Origin: Spirochaetales bacterium
GTDB taxonomy: Bacteria; Spirochaetota; Leptospiria; Leptospirales; Leptonemataceae
DNA: 64,000 nucleotides
Assembly: GCA_024233935.1 (NCBI GenBank)
Contig: JACKOY010000002.1
Location: forward strand, 310,001-374,000
Reading direction: 5' to 3'
In this document: in pieces, positions 35,890 to 42,771 of the stretch
Numbering within the stretch: position 1 is the first letter of the stretch
Layout: the number at the start of each line of letters is the position of its first letter
Notes under the pieces: generated by a model
Databases searched by the model: none
What the model was told of the DNA's origin: nothing
The model's input: only the letters and a program-made list of their open reading frames with translations
Made by a program: the position numbers and the translations under genes

Positions 35890-36291
35890 TTAGCCGGGGT
35901 TCGAGTAGTCTATTCCCATGTCTCCGAAGCATTTTTGTACCGCTGAGGTCCGGCGCTCGAGAGGCGGCTTCTCGGTGTCAAAACGATCAGCATACTGGAA
36001 ATCCAGCTGGAATCGTCCTTCATTGATCACCATTGTCATTGACCACCAGGATTCCGGTTCTGCGCGCCGATGTGCTTCCCATAGGTCCAGTATATGGTCG
36101 GCCGTTTCCAAGGGGCAGAAACGATACGATAGCGAGCTTTTTCCTCTCTCAACGTAGAAAATGCTGGCGGCTACCGTTCCTTGCTCGGCTTCCGCGTACA
36201 ACAACAGAGGCCCGCCCAACCCGGGCGCATGTGCCAGTGCACCACTCCCGATCACGTGTAGCAAGTCCTCGAATTGCTCTCTCTCGTGCAT
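35890..36291 (-). CDS. YezG/DUF600-like immunity-type protein
   Basis: 133 residues, soluble, alpha/beta. The second half (WWSMTMVINEGRFQLDFQYADRFDTEKPPLERR, residues about 83-115) follows the YezG-type pattern of a Trp-rich strand followed by a G-x-F-x-x-x-F-x-Y strand and a terminal helix. Proteins of that family neutralise secreted nuclease toxins (DNase/RNase Rhs- or LXG-type). I call the similarity likely but not proved, since I could not search. No toxin gene is adjacent; the gene is alone between stretches without coding potential. Confidence 0.6.
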   Translation of the reverse strand: MHEREQFEDLLHVIGSGALAHAPGLGGPLLLYAEAEQGTVAASIFYVERGKSSLSYRFCPLETADHILDLWEAHRRAEPESWWSMTMVINEGRFQLDFQYADRFDTEKPPLERRTSAVQKCFGDMGIDYSNPG

Positions 36292-36671
36292 GCCTTAGGA
36301 CCCTCCTCTTGCGTAGCGGAATATGATTCGGTCTGCAGACATGTCCTCTGCGTGTAGTGCACGACTCTCTGCGAAGCATCGTCATACACTGCCTGTATGT
36401 CAACGTGAACGCTGTCCCGGCGCCCCCGCGGGCTCGCACTTTCTTTGGCGGCAAAGAAAGTCGTGCCGCGACACGAGACCGCGAAAAAAGCATCCCGAGC
36501 CTCGTTCCGGCGCTTTCGAGCTGGTCCAGGATCGAGCATCAGCAACTGCTCAGGTTATTCCAGAAGGCCGGGGAACTCACCTTCAATGGCCATGTAACCC
36601 GACGGCGTCATTACTTCAGCCCTCGGCATGGGACATGTGCGGAGACGCCATTCTCCGGTCTGACGGCATGG
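36292..36671. other. Intergenic stretch with palindrome and peptide remnant
   Basis: Contains a 10-bp perfect inverted repeat ACTTTCTTTG / CAAAGAAAGT (36438-36461, listed separately) and, on the plus strand, 36532-36576 coding for WSRIEHQQLLRLF, the second copy of the remnant at 33821. No complete gene seen. Confidence 0.5.
36438..36461. repeat. 10-bp inverted repeat hairpin
   Basis: ACTTTCTTTG, loop GCGG, CAAAGAAAGT. Located in intergenic space of the accessory island. Similar palindromes occur as dispersed intergenic elements in other bacteria; no other copy was found in this window. Confidence 0.6.
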
Positions 36672-36929
36672 CTACAGTGCGGCGAGGTTCTTAAGGGCCG
36701 CGGTCGGGTTCCATTCCGATGGTGGAGGCGAGGCGCTCGACCATGGCATACCGCGTTCGATCCACCGCTTGCGCCAGCTTCCATAAGTGAATCCACGGTC
36801 TTCGTCGTCCACGCCGAATTGAAAACCACACGCCCGGCAGATCTCATATGAACCACCGCCCTCAGTTGTTCGGGGCGGCTCCATAAGCCCCCTGAAACCG
36901 CACACAGGACAATTATAGGCCGAAGTCAA
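36672..36929 (-). CDS. Cysteine-rich CPCC-like zinc-ribbon protein
   Basis: 85 residues starting at TTG 36929, preferred because GAGG lies upstream and the conserved part begins right after it; the open frame goes up to 37040. The core is YNCPVCGFRGLMEPP and YEICRACGFQFGVDDED, two CxxC pairs that form a zinc ribbon, followed by WRKRWIERGMPW, the tail of the small 'CPCC' cysteine-rich family. Family members are widespread, mostly uncharacterised and often found near toxin and immunity genes. No signal peptide. Function unknown. Confidence 0.65.
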   Translation of the reverse strand: MTSAYNCPVCGFRGLMEPPRTTEGGGSYEICRACGFQFGVDDEDRGFTYGSWRKRWIERGMPWSSASPPPSEWNPTAALKNLAAL

Positions 36930-37160
36930 GCGCCCCTGCCTCAAGGCTCCCCCCCCGCTGCTCCGCCGACTGTGCGGCGCCCCGCTCCCGTTCGAAGGAT
37001 GTACGCGTCGTGCCATCTGGGTTATACGAAGCAAATGCAAGCATAAGATTGCGCCTTCAGTGTGTTCTGGAATCTCAGCGGCGCTGATTTTATAGATTTC
37101 ATGAACCGCATCTTCGAATACGTCCGTGATCGCCCGGTATTGCAGCCGACCCGTTGCGGC

Positions 37161-37694
37161 TTATGCATCAGGAGGACCGATTGTCGTTGGCTCAATTGGG
37201 CGGCTGTTCCCCGTATCCGGATCATCAACGGCACACTGGGTAACATCTAGCCGCTCGAATATAATCGCCAACCTGTGGACGTTGGTTTCGATACGGACTT
37301 CGTGGAAACTGGTCCCAAGTTTGTTTGACCATTCTCGGGCAAGGATCGAATCGGTCACAAGACGAGCTCCGGGATAAGCCTCCATGCTCCCGACTCCCCA
37401 TACAAACCCCTCAGGGGAGCCCGCGGCCTCCCACGCTGCGAGATCGCAGAACTCGTCCGAATGGGAGACCTGCCAGGTGGCCGCAGGCAAGCCCGTTTCA
37501 ACACTTATAGCAGGACAGTGACTGAACAAAAAACGATACAGACTGACCGTTCCCAGGGGCTTGCCTTCCCTGGTCCGCTCGGGCGCCTTGACGAGAACCT
37601 CATAATCACGCATGTACGGAACGAAACTATGACGCACTATGGTGTTATCAAAAAGCGGCCATTCCTGGAGAAGCCGGATTGAGTTGACGTCCAT
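37161..37694 (-). CDS. Hypothetical protein, possible immunity-type
   Basis: 178 residues from ATG 37694. Soluble, with a central acidic and aromatic block: TWQVSHSDEFCDLAAWEAAG, PEGFVWGVGSMEAYPG and ADSILAREWSNKLGTSFHEVRIET (in part). These look like a single-domain protein rather than a multi-repeat one. I do not recognise the family. Gene position, size and orientation match the other single-gene units of the island, so an immunity or accessory role is a guess. The space from 36930 to 37160 before the CPCC gene shows nothing notable. Confidence 0.5.
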   Translation of the reverse strand: MDVNSIRLLQEWPLFDNTIVRHSFVPYMRDYEVLVKAPERTREGKPLGTVSLYRFLFSHCPAISVETGLPAATWQVSHSDEFCDLAAWEAAGSPEGFVWGVGSMEAYPGARLVTDSILAREWSNKLGTSFHEVRIETNVHRLAIIFERLDVTQCAVDDPDTGNSRPIEPTTIGPPDA

Positions 37695-38057
37695 TGGCAT
37701 AGCTTGCTGCCGCTGTGGTCAGCTTACTCAGCAACAAACCGGATGTCATGCGTATATGCGGGCGTATTGAGGCAAGGCAGCCCGCTCCTCGTCGCGCGAA
37801 CTGGTCAGATTTTCCGCAGCAGGGTTAAAGGTGCCGCTGGTCTGCCCGATCGCCTTCAGCATTTCCGGCGTCGGTTCTGCTTGTTGAATAGCCTTTAGCT
37901 TTGCCTCTTTTGGTCAGAGCTGCATGCTCTCAACGGGCCCACCGGGACTCGGGTGCCAGCGCTCTGGAGGGACGAGAGTGGACGGTAGACCCTTTGTGAA
38001 ATAGGTGCCAGGCAACCAGGTTGGCCTCCCCGTCGGAGAAAGTTGTTGCGTAAACCA
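37695..38057. other. Intergenic stretch upstream of HicAB
   Basis: Contains no recognisable complete gene on either strand; a minus-strand frame at 37930-38232 ends in a region overlapping hicA and is not credible as a gene. The right end leads into the hicA promoter. Confidence 0.5.
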
Positions 38058-38074
38058 AGTATAGTTGGTATACT
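38058..38074 (+). promoter_or_regulatory. hicAB promoter and palindromic operator
   Basis: AGTATA GTTGG TATACT, a 6-bp inverted repeat. Its right half is also the -10 hexamer TATACT; TTGCGT 17 bp upstream could be the -35. A site overlapping the -10 is where HicB repressors usually bind. The likely transcript start falls close to the first hicA codon at 38080. Confidence 0.6.
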
Positions 38075-38079
38075 GTCGT

Positions 38080-38262
38080 GTGCCAATCAGCGGGCGGGAG
38101 ATGCTGCGGCGTTTCGAGAAGGCCGGCTGGGTGACGATTCGGCGTAAGGGAAGCCACGTGATCATTGCGAAAGGCGCGGAGCGCGAGACCATACCGATGC
38201 ATCGCGAGCTCAAGAAGGGTCTCGAGCGGCATCTATTGAAGCGCCTCGATCAAACGAGCTAA
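38080..38262 (+). CDS. hicA: HicA-type mRNA interferase toxin
   Basis: 60 residues from GTG 38080 (VPISGREMLRRFEKAGWVTIRRKGSHVII in part), matching the small dsRBD-like HicA fold: SGREMLRRFEKAGW, KGSHVII with the catalytic His, then RETIPMHRELKKGLERHLL. HicA cuts mRNA and is held off by HicB. The start is uncertain: the frame is open to 38065, and an ATG lies at 38116. It is followed by hicB with a one-base gap. It is one of the two plus-strand genes in the island and may be self-contained. Overlapping of promoter and start suggests a nearly leaderless message. Confidence 0.85.
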   Translation: MPISGREMLRRFEKAGWVTIRRKGSHVIIAKGAERETIPMHRELKKGLERHLLKRLDQTS

Positions 38263-38263
38263 G

Positions 38264-38692
38264 GTGATGGAATACCACTTTCGAATACATCGCGAGGGCC
38301 GCGGCTACTGGGCCGAGTGCGTCGAACTGAAAGGTTGTGTGACGCAGGCCGACACCCGGGCTTCGCTGGACGCAAACATGAAGGAGGCCCTGGATCTATA
38401 TATGGATGAGCCGGCGGACTCTCGGGTCGTCTTTCCGGCACCCCGCAAACGAGTTTCCGGTCAGAATGTAGTCCTCGTGCAGGTAGACCCGAAGATCGCC
38501 TTTGCTCAGACCTTGAGGTCGTTGCGGCTCGGCAAGCGCCTCACACAGCGCCAGGTCGCGGACCGGTTGGGCATGAAGAATCTCTATAGCTACCAGCGTC
38601 TCGAATCTGCCAGAACCGCCAATCCTGCCCTTTCAACGATCGCAAAGCTCAAGAGCGTTTTCCCTGAGCTAAAGCTCGATCAGGTTGTCTAG
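38264..38692 (+). CDS. hicB: HicB-type antitoxin with C-terminal HTH
   Basis: 142 residues (GTG 38264 or ATG 38267). The N-terminal HicB domain has YHFRIHREGRGYWAECVELKGCVTQADT, with alternate strands ending before DANMKEALDLYMDEP. The C-terminal ~65 residues are an HTH (LRSLRLGKRLTQRQVADRLGMKNLYSYQRLE in part, residues about 85-115), giving autorepression at the palindrome ahead of hicA. Antitoxin and toxin are adjacent, so the module is complete. Repeat R4 starts 30 bp after its stop codon. Confidence 0.88.
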   Translation: MMEYHFRIHREGRGYWAECVELKGCVTQADTRASLDANMKEALDLYMDEPADSRVVFPAPRKRVSGQNVVLVQVDPKIAFAQTLRSLRLGKRLTQRQVADRLGMKNLYSYQRLESARTANPALSTIAKLKSVFPELKLDQVV

Positions 38693-38722
38693 ACACAGAG
38701 CGTGGTCCCTCGCGCCTGCATG

Positions 38723-39105
38723 TGTGCGGGTCTTTTGCTTCGCCCCAGGCGCGTCCTTCGACCAGGAACAGGTGATTCCAGGTTGTTTCTACGAGACGCA
38801 AGGGGGCGACCGCCCGCCCCCTCGCCTCCCAAAGGTGTGCGCATGAGCACACCTTTGAACCTCCGCTCGCGACCACCCGGGAGCGAGCGTAAGATGGCGC
38901 CCTCGCTGCGCTCCGCACTCCTGCTCCGCGGAGCTCGGGGACGTTTTTCCGCGCAAAGCTAAGCCGTTGCTCCCTACGGGTCGCACCGGCGAGTTCAAAG
39001 TGTGCCTCTAAAACAGCAAGTGCGGAGGCGCACTTTGCCATGCGCGGTGAATGGTTCTACCAAAAGCATGCGGGTCTGTTCGCGTTTCTCATGGTCGCGA
39101 CGAGG
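38723..39105 (+). repeat. Mosaic repeat R4 (complete copy)
   Basis: 383 bp, the uninterrupted version of R1. Left module (38723-38825) matches 29133-29249. Stem A is AAAGGTGTGC / GCACACCTTT (38831-38856). Stem B is CGCTCGC / GCGAGCG (38864-38889) where R1 and R3 have GAATCGC / GCGATTC, three base pairs changed on both sides. Stem C is CAAAGTGTGCCTC / GAGGCGCACTTTG (38996-39008 / 39025-39037). A ggctctggc-type GC block at 38900-38936 has no counterpart in R1. Right end at gtcgcgacga. Confidence 0.88.
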
Positions 39106-39217
39106 AACTGCCACGCACGAACAGGTAGTTCTGGAGCAGCAAGTGCATCAGCGCCGCAAACACGATCCAGTAGAGGTTTTTCGCTCCGTCTACTGAGGAC
39201 ACCAAAGCATCCAGCAC
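39089..39217 (-). CDS. Short single-helix membrane peptide or C-terminal remnant
   Basis: 42 codons from GTG 39217 to TGA 39089; the frame opens upstream without an ATG. It contains one strongly hydrophobic helix, YWIVFAALMHLLLQNYLFV, preceded by a helical DALVSSVDGAKN. It runs into the right edge of repeat R4. It may be the tail of a longer protein cut by the repeat or a small peptide; the breakpoint at the repeat edge favours a remnant. Confidence 0.4.
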   Translation of the reverse strand: MLDALVSSVDGAKNLYWIVFAALMHLLLQNYLFVRGSSSSRP

Positions 39218-39228
39218 ACGCTTGCCGG

Positions 39229-39831
39229 CTACAACTGTTGGCCCGGCTGCCGAGCATACTCACCGCGAGTCGCGGCCGCCTCTGTCATGAGGATGTGTTT
39301 CCTGTCCTCCTCCGTTTTCCCGTTCCGCAACGTTCGGACGGTCGAGTACTTGAGCTGCGGCTTGATCATACGCTGGAGAGTCTTAAATATTGCAAGCCCT
39401 GCCTCGTTCGTTACAAGCGCACCGGACTGCAAGTGGCGCAGCTTGTCTACCAAAGCTATCCGAGACGCGTTCTGCTTGATAACACCCTTCGAACGATGAT
39501 AAACCATCACGCAACCACTGAGCGAAGCAGCCACAGCCGGTTCACGGTACTCCAAAAGATCATCAACTGGGACGAGATCCGTTGGCACGATCCAATACGG
39601 GAACCTCGCGCCCGTTTCTATTTCCCGCTGCACTTCATTAAGTGGAATAACTTCCGCCCTCGACTCGAATTTTCCGGGGCGAAGCTTCACAAGCTCCTCC
39701 ACCAGAAGCGCGTAAGGCCCCTGAGTCGGCGGCAAAGCATTCAACCAGCCAGTGATTTCAGCGTCCGTCGCGAAAAACTGTAGCTCCTTGCCGCGCCCGG
39801 CGCGTTCCCATTCGCTTTCGTTTCTAATCAT
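39229..39831 (-). CDS. Hypothetical protein
   Basis: 200 residues, soluble. The N-terminal half (YALLVEELVKLRPGKF, PYWIVPTDLVPVDDLLEY in part) and a charged C-terminal tail (LMTEAAATRGEYARQ) show no family I know. It starts two bases past the stop of the (frameshifted) upstream gene at 39835, so the two form a tightly coupled pair, as toxin/immunity or two-gene defence units often do. No membrane segment is seen. No function assigned. Confidence 0.5.
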   Translation of the reverse strand: MIRNESEWERAGRGKELQFFATDAEITGWLNALPPTQGPYALLVEELVKLRPGKFESRAEVIPLNEVQREIETGARFPYWIVPTDLVPVDDLLEYREPAVAASLSGCVMVYHRSKGVIKQNASRIALVDKLRHLQSGALVTNEAGLAIFKTLQRMIKPQLKYSTVRTLRNGKTEEDRKHILMTEAAATRGEYARQPGQQL

Positions 39832-39834
39832 ATC

Positions 39835-40246
39835 TCAAGAAAAAGACATGTTGATACTCGCCAGACTCGTGAGCGGGTTTGCGGCGCTCGCGAATGACGG
39901 GTCTTCTGAAGGCCCCTCCATTGTGGTCAGATGCCTGAGGAACTCGCCACACGCCGCCAGCATTCGGCCGCCCAGTATGGCGCAACCATAGGCTGTGGCA
40001 TTTCTGATTCCCCCACTGAACGGGCTGCCGCTGGGACGTGGAAATTTCGAAAGCGATCCCTTCCCGGCGCAACATATTTTGCATCACGATTGCCCATTGC
40101 TCCTTCTCGTCGAAGTTAAAAGCTATAGCGGCCGGCTCCCCCGTTATCGGTGCTCGTCGCATCGCTTCGGCCCTCGGTTGAATGCCCGGCCGCGACTGGA
40201 GCGAATGGCTGCTGTTTGTTGCTAAAACAATCAAAGCCGCCACCAA
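39835..40246 (-). pseudogene. Hypothetical gene broken by a G-run frameshift
   Basis: The frame from 40246 reads NFDEKEQWAIVMQNMLRREG and continues to QRQPVQW, then loses sense at the run of five G at 40010-40014 (minus strand). Dropping one G joins it to GIRNATAYGCAILGGRMLAA and FLRHLTTMEGPSEDPSFA in a continuous frame that ends TGA at 39835. The product would be about 130 residues, unknown. It is either a real pseudogene, a phase-variable run or a sequencing error. Its start overlaps the end of the propeller lipoprotein gene by about 15 bp; ATG at 40162 is an alternative. Confidence 0.6.
40131..40152. other. Short match to the intron 3' end
   Basis: gccggctccc ccgttatcgg equals 19 of 20 bases of the intron's domain VI end at 29261-29280 (T in place of C). 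It may be a scrap of an older intron copy or chance. Confidence 0.3.
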
Positions 40247-41166
40247 CGAATTGACCCTTGCCCTTCCACAGCGTTTCCTTCCACGCCCGCAGATACCAGG
40301 GTCAAATTGTAGGCAGCCAAATCCAACACCCGGCCTGAGTGTGCTGGAAAACTGCTAGCCAGCTCGAAAGCGGTGTTCCTGGCCTCAATTGTTCCATCTT
40401 CGTGACCCAGCCAAATAAGGCCATTATAGAAAAGGGCTGCGGTTACTTGCGAACTCATCGGAAGTCGAGACACGAGTCTGGTGTTCTCTATCTGGTACAG
40501 AGACACTTCCCGCCAGCCGACGACAATCAGATACTCCGCTTGATCGTCCACCTCCAGGAATGTCGGGTCAGCGGGGGCAGGTACAGCCCAAACCACATTT
40601 GAGTCGGAGTCCAGTGCGACGATGTTCTCGAAATCCAGAACTACGAGCGGAGCACAACCGACAGGAGTGGCGAAGTCAAGGGCTCCTTCCTGTACGATGC
40701 TGAGGTCGTTCGAGCCCGGGCTACTACGCTCCACCCACGCTTCCCACGCGGGATCGTCATAAAGCAAATATAGACTATTCCCGCACGCGACCATCTTGTG
40801 GAGGCGAGACCCGTTGTGCACGGCATCACGAATCGTTCGCACGCCCGCTCCCGGGTCAACGCGAGCCAACCGACCATCGTCGCATCCAATCATAAACGAT
40901 CCTTCCTCTACCAGGGGTACGGCCTGCCCACAATGGCCTCCCTGGCTGGGTAGCTCATGCAGAACCTCGCCCTCTCGAAGTAGAAGATCCTGCTTCGTAT
41001 TCCCGAGACCACCCACAGCGAGAACGAGGCCAGCCTCGCTGATGGCGAGACTAGTCCTGGCACCGGTAAGGTCCAAGTGCGCCTGCAACTCGGGGGGGCT
41101 ACTGCAATCGATCACAGCGCCCATGAGGATTACCAAAAGAGACTGTTTTCTAATCAATGCCGTCAT
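40231..41166 (-). CDS. Beta-propeller (WD40-like) lipoprotein
   Basis: 311 residues, lipoprotein signal ending GAVIDC (Cys21). The body shows repeated strand and turn blocks (SEAGLVLAVGGLGNTKQDLL, GCDDGRLARVDPGAGV, SSQVTAALFYNGLIWLGHEDGTIEARNTA in part) and ends GSIRWWRL, which is a classic WD-like last strand. It resembles the lipoprotein at 33973 in plan but not closely in sequence. It is the first gene of the island at its right edge. Function unknown. Confidence 0.6.
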   Translation of the reverse strand: MTALIRKQSLLVILMGAVIDCSSPPELQAHLDLTGARTSLAISEAGLVLAVGGLGNTKQDLLLREGEVLHELPSQGGHCGQAVPLVEEGSFMIGCDDGRLARVDPGAGVRTIRDAVHNGSRLHKMVACGNSLYLLYDDPAWEAWVERSSPGSNDLSIVQEGALDFATPVGCAPLVVLDFENIVALDSDSNVVWAVPAPADPTFLEVDDQAEYLIVVGWREVSLYQIENTRLVSRLPMSSQVTAALFYNGLIWLGHEDGTIEARNTAFELASSFPAHSGRVLDLAAYNLTLVSAGVEGNAVEGQGSIRWWRL

Positions 41167-41374
41167 CTTCGAGGTCCCTTGCTATCATTTCGCCTGACGC
41201 TTCGTTATGGATTCTCCGAACTGATTCCGTCCGTGCGTTTCTGCAGATCGTCGCTCCTTCTCGAACCCGCCCCGTTTACTCGCCGATGAAGGAGCCTGAG
41301 GACCCCACATGCGAATCAGGGATAGCAGGGTACACGGGCGGCACAAAAAGACATGGCTTGTCGAGGTCCCATTT

Positions 41375-41989
41375 CTAAAAGGTCTGCAACGCGAGGCGAA
41401 TCAAGTCGGCGGCGGTGTGGTGTTTTTGGCCGCCGGTTTGGGACTGGACTTTTTCGATGGCGGCGAGTGCTTCTTTTTCGCGATAGCCAAGTTGCAGAAG
41501 GGCTTCGTGGGCCAGTTCCTCCTGGGTCGAAAGCTGGAGTGTGGTCTTTGTGGCGCTTTTTACAGATAGCAGTTGCTCGTACTTTTCGCGCCGGCGGTTG
41601 ATCTCGAAAATCAGGGTTTCCGCGGTGGTTTTTCCAATGCGTGGAATGCGTTTTAAGGCCGCCGCATCTCCGGTCGCGCAGATCTCCAGCAGACGCGCAC
41701 CGTCCAGATGGCTCAAAAGGCTCAGGGCAAGCCCGGTGCCGAGGCCCTTGATGCGCTGCAGGGCCACAAAGAACTCCCGCTGTTCCGGATCCAGAAAACC
41801 AAACAGCCGCTGTTCGCTCTCGCCAAAGTGATGATGCACAAAAAGTCGCACGGGCTCGTCGGTCGGCACACTCTGCAGGGCCGCCAGAACATTCAGTGGC
41901 ACATGCAATTCGTACTCCACCGATTGCACGTTCAGAAAGATGCGACCCGGGCCTTCGCCGACCACCGTGCCCGTAAGCCCCGCGATCAT
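41375..41989 (-). CDS. ruvA: Holliday junction branch migration protein RuvA
   Basis: 204 residues, the usual RuvA size. N-terminal OB-fold (MIAGLTGTVVGEGPGRIFLNV), two helix-hairpin-helix motifs (FVALQRIKGLGTGLALSLLSHL and ATGDAAALKRIPRIGKTTAETLIFEI in part) and the small C-terminal domain III that touches RuvB (EELAHEALLQLGYREKEALAAIEKV). It tetramerises on the four-way junction and loads RuvB. It overlaps ruvC by four bases (ATGA), so the two are coupled. No ruvB is in the window. Confidence 0.95.
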   Translation of the reverse strand: MIAGLTGTVVGEGPGRIFLNVQSVEYELHVPLNVLAALQSVPTDEPVRLFVHHHFGESEQRLFGFLDPEQREFFVALQRIKGLGTGLALSLLSHLDGARLLEICATGDAAALKRIPRIGKTTAETLIFEINRRREKYEQLLSVKSATKTTLQLSTQEELAHEALLQLGYREKEALAAIEKVQSQTGGQKHHTAADLIRLALQTF

Positions 41990-42507
41990 GGTCGTCGCAC
42001 CCCGCTTCTGGCAATCACCGCCTGCAGCTGGTTTTGTTGCAGCCCCGCTATCGCCCCGGCCAGCGCGTCGGCGGCGTCGTCCGGACGGATCGGTTCGAAA
42101 ATACCCAATAGCTTTTGAACCATGCGCGTTACATCGGACTTGTTGGCCCGGCCCGAACCGGTCACGGCCTGTTTAATAGAAGAAGGTCCTATCTCCACAA
42201 AACTGCACGATCGCGAACCGATGGCCGCCAGAAGCGCCCCCTGGGCCTGGTAGACCCCGGCCGCAGTCGTCGCGCTGCGATTAAAAAACAAGCGCTCCAT
42301 CACCACACAGTCCGGTTCAAAGCGCGCCAGAAGCGCGCAGGCTTCGGCATACAACAGACCGATACGCTCGGGCATGGCCTGGCCGGCCGGGGTTTCGAGC
42401 ACCCCATAGCCGGGGCTCTGCAGCCGGGCCACGTTGCGAGAGCGTTCCACCACGCCCCAGCCGGTCCGGCCGTAACCGGGATCAAAGGCCAGCACCCGCA
42501 TTCTCAC
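41986..42507 (-). CDS. ruvC: Crossover junction endodeoxyribonuclease RuvC
   Basis: 173 residues. Acidic catalytic residues sit in RVLAFDPGYGRTGWGV (Asp7), VVMERLFF (Glu) and near the end in DDAADALAGAIAG (Asp pair), the RNase H-like RuvC core that cuts Holliday junctions symmetrically. It begins with ATG at 42507 and overlaps ruvA by four bases. The gap upstream to yebC (264 bp) holds one hairpin at 42729-42752 and no gene. Confidence 0.95.
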   Translation of the reverse strand: MRMRVLAFDPGYGRTGWGVVERSRNVARLQSPGYGVLETPAGQAMPERIGLLYAEACALLARFEPDCVVMERLFFNRSATTAAGVYQAQGALLAAIGSRSCSFVEIGPSSIKQAVTGSGRANKSDVTRMVQKLLGIFEPIRPDDAADALAGAIAGLQQNQLQAVIARSGVRRP

Positions 42508-42728
42508 GCCCCGCCATCCGCCTGCATGTTCCCATTGTCGGGATTATGTCGCATCTGGAAAGCAAAAAGCCGGGCGCCTTGTTTCCGTCCTCCGGCCCGT
42601 GCCGCCGGGAGCAAGGTTGATACAAGACCGACGCCGCACCGTCTTACGCACCCGGCCGCGGTTCCATACCAGTTTGTTTCTGCAAAGTCCGCACACGCGA
42701 AAGCCACGCGGCTCTGGCGCGCTTCACA

Positions 42729-42752
42729 GCAGGCCGCCGGGAGGCGGCCTGC
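42729..42752 (-). terminator. Hairpin after yebC, possible terminator
   Basis: GCAGGCCGCC TCCC GGCGGCCTGC on the minus strand, a 10-bp stem starting about 20 bp past the yebC stop. No T-run, so termination is only likely. The rest of the 264-bp space before ruvC shows nothing else. Confidence 0.5.
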
Positions 42753-42771
42753 CGGGCTGGTCCCAACTCCG

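Noticed and set aside
37930..38232. Minus-strand frame opposite hicA
   Set aside because: Half of it is the antisense of hicA; the remainder has no recognisable protein features.
29133..39105. CRISPR array
   Set aside because: Repeat units are 165-400 bp and lie kilobases apart, with genes between them and no cas gene.
31159..41166. Classical integron with attC sites
   Set aside because: No integrase is present and I could not find consistent GTTRRRY/RYYYAAC boxes at the repeat ends; the resemblance is in layout only. It stays an open alternative in the findings.
42504..42707. Minus-strand frame between ruvC and yebC
   Set aside because: Low-complexity, overlaps the ruvC start and has no ribosome site.
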